Below the pieces are notes generated by a model that worked only from the letters and a program-made list of their open reading frames with translations, was not told the origin of the DNA and made no database searches. DNA of 64,000 nt from Colwellia_A sp041890515 (lineage in GTDB: Bacteria; Pseudomonadota; Gammaproteobacteria; Enterobacterales; Alteromonadaceae). Below, piece after piece: positions 1 through 7,102 of the stretch. Positions within the stretch are counted from its first letter, which is position 1. Every line of letters starts with the position of its first letter. The translations under genes were made by a program, and so were the position numbers. The stretch spans positions 12,724-76,723 of the forward strand of contig JASDWX010000046.1 in NCBI GenBank assembly GCA_041890515.1, given 5' to 3'.

Positions 1-562
1 CTCTTGCTTGGGGAACGTTACCTTTAAGTAAGTATACTTGTGCTACTCCTAATTGGGCTTTTACACTATTTGGAACATGTTCTAATGCTTCTTCAAATAA
101 TAACATCGCTTGCGATAAATTATTCATCGCAATAAAGGCTCTTCCTTGTAATATAGAGATTTTATTCAGCTGTGTTTTTTGTGTTACTGAAGCGGTTTGA
201 GCGTTAATTACTTTTTTGTATTTTTGTTGTAAAAGATAAGCTTCGAGCATTAAAGGAATTATTTTACTTTCATCTGCTTTATTATCTTGAGCATTTTCGA
301 GCTGGTTTTCTGCAGATGCGCCATCGCCCATCGCAATATAAACCTCGGCAAGTAAAACCATTGAAGGTAAATGTTTAGGGTCATTTTTTAACGCATTTTT
401 TAAATGGATAATCGCTGAATTTAACTCAGAAAGGTAAAAGCTGGCGAGAGCATCTTCATAGGGTTTATCGGCATTTTGATCTGTAAAAGCTTGAGAATAT
501 GTACTAAATAATAAAATTGTACCTATTAGTAAGGTTAAAGTCGTTTTTACCAAAGAGGTCAT
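1..562 (-). CDS. prsT: PrsT-like TPR protein of the PEP-CTERM system, N-terminal part
   Basis: Truncated by the window edge: 187 codons are visible from an ATG at 562, with AAGGA upstream on the minus strand. The product opens with a hydrophobic signal peptide ending near YSQA, then tetratricopeptide-type helices (a segment SAIIHLKNALKNDPKHLPS, then VLLAEVYIAMGDGASAENQL, later LGVAQVYLLKGNVPQAR). The pattern 'helix / LKNAL / DP / LLAEVY..GD..SAE' is that of the PEP-CTERM system TPR protein PrsT, which usually sits near exosortase loci and is thought to help in EPS-linked export or sorting. Family members are often lipoproteins, but I see no lipobox cysteine here, so an ordinary signal peptidase I site is more likely. 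A PEP-CTERM substrate is divergently transcribed next door, which supports the call. A generic TPR exopolysaccharide protein remains possible because most of the gene lies outside the window. Confidence 0.68.
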   Translation of the reverse strand, partial: MTSLVKTTLTLLIGTILLFSTYSQAFTDQNADKPYEDALASFYLSELNSAIIHLKNALKNDPKHLPSMVLLAEVYIAMGDGASAENQLENAQDNKADESKIIPLMLEAYLLQQKYKKVINAQTASVTQKTQLNKISILQGRAFIAMNNLSQAMLLFEEALEHVPNSVKAQLGVAQVYLLKGNVPQAR

Positions 563-749
563 TTAATTATTTCCTTCATGAAAATCAATTGTTAAGGATA
601 CGCGTAGTTAATATGAAGGTCTATAAGTTCTTTAATTGTTTAACTGATGAGTCTAATTAGTTGTCGGTATTTTTTACACGTTTTGATAAAATAACAAATA
701 TAATTAAAGTGAAAGTTGCATCCATTTGAAAAGGCTCGTTTTTTTATGT

Positions 750-765
750 TGGCTTGTTTTTTGCA
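750..765 (+). promoter_or_regulatory. sigma-54 (RpoN) type -24/-12 promoter of the PEP-CTERM gene
   Basis: TGGCTTGTTTTTTGCA fits the RpoN consensus TGGCACG-N4-TTGCW at 14 of 16 positions, with the GG and GC dinucleotides exactly 12 bases apart. Initiation would fall near 776, about 80 bases before the ATG at 858. PEP-CTERM systems commonly carry the PrsK/PrsR pair, a sigma-54-dependent response regulator, so the site makes biological sense. A very similar element precedes the other PEP-CTERM gene of this window. Confidence 0.65.
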
Positions 766-857
766 TTGGAGTGGAGAGTAGATAAAGAATTTATATGTAA
801 TATTGTGATTTTTTGCACAGTATTGACGTTTATATAATAAGTAGTAGGTTAAATAAT

Positions 858-1691
858 ATGAAATTTTCAAAGTTTATTGTAGCAGTTGCATTTTCTGTAT
901 TAAGTATAAACACATTTGCCACCAATATTACCGGTGAAGTGATTATGGATAATTACATTGGTGCTGGATATAATGGTGATGTTAATGGCGACGATAACAA
1001 ATGGGATATTGACAAAATGCTTGTATCTCGTGATGTTTCTGGTGGTGTTACAACGCTAGAGGTTAATATTTTTACATCATTTTATGATAATGTAGGTACG
1101 TACGGTATTAAGCTCGGTGATTTATTTATGGCTGCAGATCAAAACCTTAATAATTCAGGTAAGACGCCTTGGAATCCAGAAGGTACTGACCCATATACTG
1201 GTGATAGATACACTAATTCGAATGCAGCTTCTACTACAGATACTAATTGGAACTATGTATACGATCTTAGTGGTGCTCGCAAACATACCTCTGGAACAGG
1301 TCATTTAAAGTCAGGTTTTGGCAGTAATCAGGTCGTAACATCATCATCTCTTCATAATCGTTCTCGCGCTAACCAAGCAGTCATGCTATCAGATAGAAAT
1401 ACTGATATTGTTCATGATTCATCTATATGGAATGTACTTGGTTATTCTTATACATCAAATAATATTAACTACGGTCAAATTAAATTTTCATTTGATGTCA
1501 GCGGGACAGACCTTGCAACCGCTAACCAAATTGCTTTTCGTTGGGCAATGACATGTGCAAATGACATTATTGAAGGTCTTGCTGATTTTTCATCTCAAAA
1601 TCCTCCAGTTGATGTACCTGAACCAAATACTATTATATTAATGTTACTTGCGATGGCTGGTTTAATTTACCGCAAAAAAGTCAATAACTAA
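858..1691 (+). CDS. PEP-CTERM sorting-domain protein
   Basis: A 277-residue secreted protein. An upstream in-frame start at 813 exists, but the ATG at 858 directly begins the signal peptide (MKFSKFIVAVAFSVLSINTFA), so I prefer it. The C-terminus has the tripartite sorting signal recognised by exosortase: VPEP near residue 253, a hydrophobic helix (IILMLLAMAGLIY), then basic RKK. The mature part is rich in Asn, Asp, Gly, Ser and Thr with no enzymatic motif that I recognise; it resembles extracellular beta-rich proteins bearing this tag. Exosortase substrates are processed at the inner membrane and usually exported with exopolysaccharide. It is divergent from the PrsT-like gene and has its own sigma-54-type promoter. 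The specific function is unknown. Confidence 0.85.
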   Translation: MKFSKFIVAVAFSVLSINTFATNITGEVIMDNYIGAGYNGDVNGDDNKWDIDKMLVSRDVSGGVTTLEVNIFTSFYDNVGTYGIKLGDLFMAADQNLNNSGKTPWNPEGTDPYTGDRYTNSNAASTTDTNWNYVYDLSGARKHTSGTGHLKSGFGSNQVVTSSSLHNRSRANQAVMLSDRNTDIVHDSSIWNVLGYSYTSNNINYGQIKFSFDVSGTDLATANQIAFRWAMTCANDIIEGLADFSSQNPPVDVPEPNTIILMLLAMAGLIYRKKVNN

Positions 1692-1798
1692 TAGTTTGAA
1701 TTGTATAGTAAATGCGTTATATCTAATGATGTAGCGCATTTTTTTTGAGTTTTACTGTACATCAGTTATTTATTCTAATATACATGACTAAATCAGTA

Positions 1799-1823
1799 AT
1801 ACTTGACTAAATTAGTCAAGTTT
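1799..1823 (+). promoter_or_regulatory. IscR type 1 operator overlapping the erpA promoter
   Basis: This 25-base site fits the E. coli IscR type 1 consensus (ATASYYGACTRWWWYAGTCRRSTAT) at 24 of 25 positions by hand count; the core is two 10-base arms, ACTTGACTAA and TTAGTCAAGT, around one base (1801-1821). It contains a -35 box TTGACT at 1803-1808. A -10 box GATAAT lies at 1826-1831 after 17 bases. [2Fe-2S]-IscR bound here would block polymerase, giving repression when clusters are plentiful. A weaker half-matching copy sits directly upstream at about 1780-1804. Confidence 0.8.
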
Positions 1824-1874
1824 AAGATAATGCACGCGATACACTCCCGTAAACACCTTTGTAAGTAGAGCAAT

Positions 1875-2216
1875 ATGTCAACTCCCGAGTTACCGATAAA
1901 ATTTTCCGATGCCGCAGCAACTAAAGTATTGTCTTTGATCACCGAAGAAGAAAATCCGGAATTAAAATTAAGAGTTTACGTAACTGGTGGTGGTTGCTCT
2001 GGATTTCAATACGGTTTTACTTTTGATGAAAAAGTGAATGACGGTGATATGACCATCGTTAAAAAAGGGGTGACTATGGTCATTGACCCTATGAGCTTAC
2101 AATACTTAGTCGACGGTGAAGTTGATTATATTGAAGGTTTAGAAGGCAGCCGATTTTTAGTTAATAATCCAAATGCGTCATCAACCTGTGGTTGCGGATC
2201 ATCCTTTTCAATCTGA
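1875..2216 (+). CDS. erpA: Iron-sulfur cluster insertion protein ErpA
   Basis: A 113-residue A-type Fe-S carrier that delivers clusters to apoproteins such as isoprenoid-synthesis enzymes. The three ligand cysteines are present: one in GGGCSGFQYGF (about residue 41) and two in the C-terminal CGCGSSFSI. Length and the start MSTPELPIKFSDAA match the family, which separates it from IscA and SufA. It stands alone between an IscR-type operator/promoter (1799-1831) and a strong intrinsic terminator (2249-2275), so it is a monocistronic unit. The operator position predicts higher expression under iron limitation or oxidative stress. Confidence 0.95.
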   Translation: MSTPELPIKFSDAAATKVLSLITEEENPELKLRVYVTGGGCSGFQYGFTFDEKVNDGDMTIVKKGVTMVIDPMSLQYLVDGEVDYIEGLEGSRFLVNNPNASSTCGCGSSFSI

Positions 2217-2248
2217 TCATATTTATTTTTATATCGAATCAATAATAG

Positions 2249-2275
2249 CCAGTGATATTCTCACTGGTTTTTTTT
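2249..2275 (+). terminator. Intrinsic terminator of erpA
   Basis: Perfect 7-base stem CCAGTGA / TCACTGG with a five-base loop TATTC, followed by eight T residues. Confidence 0.9.
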
Positions 2276-2520
2276 GCTTAATCGCATTGATATATTGAGT
2301 GAAGTGTTACTATTTCTTTATCTATTTAATAAATTTTGCTAACTAAAAACGTCTTAAATCTGCCTGGTACTTTCTTGTGGGGCTCCCCTAATAATTTAAT
2401 TAAAAATATTAAAGACAGTTAACCACTTTTTTAAGGTGAAGCTGTTTGCATGTCGGCGCAAGATTCTTGATACTGCATACATTCGAATATTAAAATACCC
2501 ATAAAAGGGAAGGGAATATA

Positions 2521-3930
2521 ATGCGTAAAGTGTCTTTTCAATCAGTTCTAAAAACGCTTGTTGTGAGTAGTGTTTTTCTAGCTCTATCAAGTTCAGCAGC
2601 AACACTGACTAAATCAGAAACCAAAGAATTAGCACAGCTAAAAAATACCGCTTTGGAATCTGATTTATCTTATCAAGTACTGGAATCGCTAACGACTGAA
2701 GTTGGTCATCGTTTAATGGGTTCAGAGGGCGATAGAAAAGCTGTCATTTGGGCGCAAGCTAAAATGAAAGCATTAGGCTTTGATAAAGTTTGGACTGAAG
2801 AAGTGACCGGTACTTTTTGGCAACGTGGTGAAGCAAAGGCTAACATTATTGCTCCCTACCCACACAAAATTGTAGCTATTGCGCTTGGTGGCAGTGTGGC
2901 GACTGCTGAGGAAGGGCTTACTGCGAAAATTGCGCATTTTGAAACATTAGCTGATTTACAAGCAGCCCCTGATAATAGTTTACAGGGGAAAATTGCATTT
3001 GTTTCTTATCAAATGGAACGTGATATTACCGGTTCAGGATACGGTCCAGCAGTCGGCACACGTGTGGGCGGTGCCAACGTAGCTGCGAAAAAAGGTGCGT
3101 CTGCATTAATTATGAGATCTGTTGGCACAGACAATAATCGTATAGCACATACCGGTATTATGCGTTATGAAGCAGGCGTGAAAAAAATTCCTGCGGCTGC
3201 TATTTCTAATCCTGATGCAGATCTACTCGTTAATCAGTTAAAACGTGACAAGCCAGTGAGTTTCTATTTAAAATTAACGAGCCATACCGACCCTAAAGTT
3301 ACCGCTGTTTCTGCGAATGTTATTGGTGAAATAACAGGGAGTGAATTCCCAGATGAAATTGTTTCAATTGGCGCACATCTTGATAGTTGGGATGTCGGCA
3401 CGGGAGCATTAGATGATGGTATGGGCGTTGCTATGATGTTGGCATCTGCTCACCATATTGCACAATTACCAGAACGACCAAAACGCACTATTCGCGTTAT
3501 TCTTTTTGCGGCCGAAGAAGTGGGGCTTCTAGGCGCTAAAGAATATATGGAGATCCACAAAGATAATATGGCTAACCATATTATAGGTGCTGAGTGGGAT
3601 TTTGGTGTTGGTAAAATTTACAAAATGACTTCTGGTGTGGGTAAAGAATCATTAAGTGCAATTAGCGACCTTGCTAAACATTTAGCACCATTAGGCATTG
3701 AATTATCAAGCGATAATAATGCAAAAGCTCAGTCAGACATGAGTGTTATGAGTGAGGCCGGTATGCCAAGTATGAATTTTGCGCCTGATGGTTCAACATA
3801 CTTCGATTATCACCACACAGAGAATGATACGTTAGATAAAGTCAACCCAGATGATTTAAAACAAGCGACAGCTGTTTATACCGTGTTTGCATATTTTGCA
3901 GCGCAATCGGGTGTTAATTTTAGAAAATAA
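2521..3930 (+). CDS. Secreted M28-family zinc metallopeptidase (carboxypeptidase Q-like)
   Basis: A 469-residue exported peptidase. A signal peptide (about residues 1-27, ending SSSAA) precedes a PA-type insert (about residues 120-240) and a C-terminal M28 catalytic domain. Zinc-site residues are visible in order: His/Asp of GAHLDSWD, Asp of GALDDG, the Glu pair of AAEEVG and His of DYHHTENDT near the end. The layout matches bacterial homologues of mammalian carboxypeptidase Q, which release N-terminal residues from small peptides in the periplasm. AAGGGAAGGG lies just before the ATG. It is convergent with the HD-GYP gene. Substrate is inferred from the family only; aminopeptidase activity is the alternative. 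Confidence 0.85.
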   Translation: MRKVSFQSVLKTLVVSSVFLALSSSAATLTKSETKELAQLKNTALESDLSYQVLESLTTEVGHRLMGSEGDRKAVIWAQAKMKALGFDKVWTEEVTGTFWQRGEAKANIIAPYPHKIVAIALGGSVATAEEGLTAKIAHFETLADLQAAPDNSLQGKIAFVSYQMERDITGSGYGPAVGTRVGGANVAAKKGASALIMRSVGTDNNRIAHTGIMRYEAGVKKIPAAAISNPDADLLVNQLKRDKPVSFYLKLTSHTDPKVTAVSANVIGEITGSEFPDEIVSIGAHLDSWDVGTGALDDGMGVAMMLASAHHIAQLPERPKRTIRVILFAAEEVGLLGAKEYMEIHKDNMANHIIGAEWDFGVGKIYKMTSGVGKESLSAISDLAKHLAPLGIELSSDNNAKAQSDMSVMSEAGMPSMNFAPDGSTYFDYHHTENDTLDKVNPDDLKQATAVYTVFAYFAAQSGVNFRK

Positions 3931-3940
3931 TTATTTTCTA
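3921..3940. terminator. 20-base perfect palindrome spanning two convergent stop codons
   Basis: TAGAAAATAATTATTTTCTA is a perfect palindrome containing the stop codon of the M28 peptidase (3928-3930) and that of the convergent HD-GYP gene (3938-3940). It is AT-only apart from one G and one C, so it is a weak hairpin; a bidirectional terminator role is inference. Confidence 0.35.
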
Positions 3941-5128
3941 TCCTTCCGTTAATAAAAATTCGATGATTTTGTTCATGTCCAGATCAAAGTCATCGGCCCT
4001 TACGCCTTTAACAATAAAATCTTTATCGCTTGATAAATCAATGTCTTCTGCCATTACGTATTGTCCATCCAGCGCATTATAAAATGAACGCACGTTAGGA
4101 TTAGTGGGATCTCCGTCATTTCGACTTTCTACAATAGCGAGTTTATTCGAGCTCAATTCGACTAATGATCCGACAGGATAAACCCCCATACACTTTATAA
4201 ACAAGTCGACTAACCGTTCATCTAAATGATTTTTTTTCGCTAAGCTTCTTAAAATATTAAACGACTTTAAGTGACTATAACCATCTTTGTAGCAACGATT
4301 AGCAGTGAGCGCGTCAAAAATATCGCAAATAGCAATCATGCGACCATACTGGGTGATTTTTTCTTTAGGCATATTAAAGGGATACCCTTTACCATCAAGT
4401 TTTTCATGATGAAGTGCCGCAACTTCAAGACTTAATTCAGAAATCCCAGGTGTAGACTCTATGATTTTAATAGAATGATTTACATGGCTTTTCATAACCG
4501 TAAATTCAGCATCGGTCAACTTACCGGGCTTATTCAATATGCGGTCAGGAATATGGATTTTACCCACATCATGCAAAAAAGCGCCCACTGAAAGCTGTTG
4601 AATAATCGCTTTATCTATTTTTAAGAAACGTGCAAAAATAGTCATGAGTACTGAAACTGACACTGAATGTTCTAATAAGTATTCATCTTTTATCCTGATA
4701 TTAATAACGCAGGCTAACGCATCAGCATTTTTAAATATTGTATCAATAGTTTTATTTGTAATATCGATAACAGGCGTTAGGTTGAGTTCTCGTCCTTGTT
4801 GAGCATCTGCAAAGATTTGTCGCTGAATATTTTTTGATTCATTAAAGAGCTCTTTAGCTCTGGTAATCTCTAAAAGAATGAGTGATTTATTGCTCGGAGG
4901 TTTAGTATCACCTTTTTCATTTGCAATAATGTTACCTACACGATCAAAAGTTAACGTTTTACTGTTATCAATTAATAAACTTTCGACACCTTTACTGCGT
5001 ATATTATCGATAACATGGGTATTTTTAATATGCCCAGGGCTGGTTAAATTAAACGAACCCTTCTGCTTAGCGATATCAACAACAAAATGGCCTTTTATTA
5101 ACTCTGATATTTTAATTTCAACAATCAT
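3938..5128 (-). CDS. HD-GYP cyclic-di-GMP phosphodiesterase
   Basis: A 396-residue cytoplasmic protein predicted to hydrolyse c-di-GMP. An N-terminal DUF3391-type region (about residues 1-130) precedes an HD-GYP domain. HDVGK at about residues 186-190 and HHEKLDGKGYP near 237-249 carry the metal-binding and signature residues, and both are intact. There is no receiver or transmembrane segment, so the input is presumably the N-terminal region. It is the second gene of an operon, starting 16 bases after the diguanylate cyclase stop codon. The neighbour makes what this enzyme degrades, so the pair can set c-di-GMP in both directions. Confidence 0.9.
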   Translation of the reverse strand: MIVEIKISELIKGHFVVDIAKQKGSFNLTSPGHIKNTHVIDNIRSKGVESLLIDNSKTLTFDRVGNIIANEKGDTKPPSNKSLILLEITRAKELFNESKNIQRQIFADAQQGRELNLTPVIDITNKTIDTIFKNADALACVINIRIKDEYLLEHSVSVSVLMTIFARFLKIDKAIIQQLSVGAFLHDVGKIHIPDRILNKPGKLTDAEFTVMKSHVNHSIKIIESTPGISELSLEVAALHHEKLDGKGYPFNMPKEKITQYGRMIAICDIFDALTANRCYKDGYSHLKSFNILRSLAKKNHLDERLVDLFIKCMGVYPVGSLVELSSNKLAIVESRNDGDPTNPNVRSFYNALDGQYVMAEDIDLSSDKDFIVKGVRADDFDLDMNKIIEFLLTEG

Positions 5129-5144
5129 AATAAAATTTAACTCG

Positions 5145-6167
5145 TTAAATTAACGTCTGCTGCGCAGTGTTCTTTAGTTGATATAAATGCGTATCAGCTT
5201 CTTTTAAAAGCTCAGTCATTGAACGCTTCCCATCACTTGTTGCTACGCCACAGGTAATTGTTATAGGTAACAGCTTGTCTTGATATGGCATAGGATTATT
5301 AATAAAAAACTGACTTAAGCGTTGAGATGCAAGCCCAGCTTCTTGATTATTTTGACTCGCCAATACGACAACAAATTCATCACCTGCGTAACGAAAGCAT
5401 CGATCATTTTCTCTAATTAATCCTTGTAGTTTTGTTGCTACGTAAGCTAGAGCTTTATCTCCGCAATCATGACCGTGTTGGTCATTAACCTGTTTAAACT
5501 TATCACAATCAATAAATAATAGTGAAAAAGGTGCGCCATATCTATGTTGTCTTACCAACTCTTCGGCAATACATACTTCCATTAACCGACGATTTGCTAC
5601 GCCCGTTAATCGATCATAGTGGGCCATGTATTCCAATTGTTCGCGAATTAACACATTTGATAAACATAAACTTACTTTAGTGGCTAGTTGTTCTAAATGA
5701 AAGGTACCAAGTTCATTACTGAAACGATTTTTATCTCGGTCAGAAAATAACAAACTCCCAAAAAGCTGTCCTTCTAACATTAACGGTATTAATGCAATAG
5801 ATTGTGATTGTATCAGCAAGTCATTCGGTATGGCTGAAGGTAAGTTATCTAATTTATTCGTCAGGAAAGGTTTGTCATCAGGATGGAAGGCTTGCAGCTG
5901 TTCTAAAGATATTTTTGTACTATGTCGATGCTTCCAAGTCGATTGCAATTGTTCATTGAACAAGTAGCTAATAGGCGTTGGCTCGACTAAAAGCAAAGTA
6001 ATAGAAGTAATATTGAATTTGTGTTTGATGGAGTTCAATAGTCGTTGAAGTAGTTCATCACAAGATTTACTTGCAAGTACTTCTTTTTCTATTTCAAATA
6101 ATTTCAGTGCTATCTTTTCATTGGCTTTAGAGTTGGCAATTAATTGCTCAATTTCTAATTCTGACAT
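5145..6167 (-). CDS. GAF-like sensor diguanylate cyclase (GGDEF)
   Basis: A cytoplasmic enzyme of about 340 residues making c-di-GMP from two GTP. The N-terminal half looks like a GAF/DUF484-type sensor (residues about 20-165), followed by a GGDEF domain beginning at YDRLTGVANRR. The active-site loop reads AGDEF rather than GGDEF; alanine in the first position is found in active cyclases. A product-inhibition I-site RxxD (REND) lies exactly five residues before it. I chose the ATG at 6167 because AAGAA sits seven bases upstream; an ATG two codons earlier (6173) is also possible. It is first in an operon with the HD-GYP gene and divergent from motX. Confidence 0.88.
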   Translation of the reverse strand: MSELEIEQLIANSKANEKIALKLFEIEKEVLASKSCDELLQRLLNSIKHKFNITSITLLLVEPTPISYLFNEQLQSTWKHRHSTKISLEQLQAFHPDDKPFLTNKLDNLPSAIPNDLLIQSQSIALIPLMLEGQLFGSLLFSDRDKNRFSNELGTFHLEQLATKVSLCLSNVLIREQLEYMAHYDRLTGVANRRLMEVCIAEELVRQHRYGAPFSLLFIDCDKFKQVNDQHGHDCGDKALAYVATKLQGLIRENDRCFRYAGDEFVVVLASQNNQEAGLASQRLSQFFINNPMPYQDKLLPITITCGVATSDGKRSMTELLKEADTHLYQLKNTAQQTLI

Positions 6168-6323
6168 AATCATTTCTTGTTAAATAAAACTAATTTAATT
6201 GTGTTCTTTTCAGGACAATAGTGCAAGCGCTGAGTTATTCTGAAAATGGTATTAATATTGCTTAGCTTCTTCTTATTGAAAAGTACTCTTTGGAATAAAC
6301 AAAAAATGTCAGTTTTTTGTCAC

Positions 6324-6350
6324 TTAACTTTTTTTACTTTTAGCCGATAA
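6324..6350 (+). promoter_or_regulatory. sigma-28 (FliA) type promoter of motX
   Basis: GCCGATAA at 6343-6350 is an exact FliA -10 element. Eleven bases upstream TTAACTTT (6324-6331) matches TAAAGTTT at 6 of 8. Start of transcription would be near 6358, about 38 bases before the motX ATG. Late flagellar-class control of motX by FliA is established in Vibrio. Confidence 0.75.
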
Positions 6351-6395
6351 TAAGTCAAGTCTTACCTGATTTGTTATATTTTTGGATTATAATTT

Positions 6396-7013
6396 ATGCG
6401 AATGTCATTATTAACTTCAGCTTTTTTATTGTTTTTTAGTCATGTCAGTTATGGGCAAAAACTTGAAGCTGTGCAAATCTATACAGATAACCAGCTCCTA
6501 AGTTTAATTAAAGAAAATAGGCACTTAGGTCAAGTTGTACTTGATGAGTGTCAGCTTGTTCAAGATATTGAAGCAAGAGCAACTAAATCAAAATATCCAT
6601 CCTATCAATTTCTATGGGGTGATATGTTGGCTTTTGGTGTGTGCGTAAAAAAAGACGTTCCTTTAGGACTCCATTTTATGAAAAATGCTGCTGACCAAGC
6701 GTTGCCTGAAGCTTTAGAACAATTAGGCCGCTATTACCATACCGGCAAATTTATGCAGGTTGACGTTGCTAAAGCGATTTTTTTTCTTAGAGAAGCATCA
6801 GCAGTAAATAATTTAAACGCACAACTTCGTTTGGCTGACATTTATGCGAAAGGTTACGGTAGTCCATTAGATTACCCAGAGTTATACGCGCAACTTCATC
6901 ACTCTGTAACTGATGATAAAAAAATTCATAAAAAAATTGCTCAGTTATTGATGGCGTTGGCAGATAAAATGCCAGAAAATGTCGTAAATGCGGCTAAAAA
7001 CGGTAAATATTAA
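6396..7013 (+). CDS. motX: Sodium-type flagellar motor protein MotX
   Basis: A 205-residue periplasmic protein with signal peptide (ending SYGQ) and Sel1/TPR-like repeats. Several stretches match MotX of Vibrio and Shewanella closely: DECQLVQDIEARA, YQFLWGDMLAFGVCV, PEALEQLGRYYHTG and YGSPLDYPELY. MotX forms part of the T ring that ties the PomAB stator to the sodium-driven polar flagellum. The cysteines in DECQLV and FGVCV are kept. The flagellar assignment is backed by the FliA promoter upstream. A second in-frame ATG lies two codons downstream (6402) and could be the real start. No flagellar structural genes lie in this window. Confidence 0.9.
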   Translation: MRMSLLTSAFLLFFSHVSYGQKLEAVQIYTDNQLLSLIKENRHLGQVVLDECQLVQDIEARATKSKYPSYQFLWGDMLAFGVCVKKDVPLGLHFMKNAADQALPEALEQLGRYYHTGKFMQVDVAKAIFFLREASAVNNLNAQLRLADIYAKGYGSPLDYPELYAQLHHSVTDDKKIHKKIAQLLMALADKMPENVVNAAKNGKY

Positions 7014-7102
7014 GCTGTTTTTAGTGTTTTGATATTTTTTGTACAGCATCACTTTGTTTAGGTATATAATTGATGCATTAAAACATTAATCGAGTTTATC
7101 CC

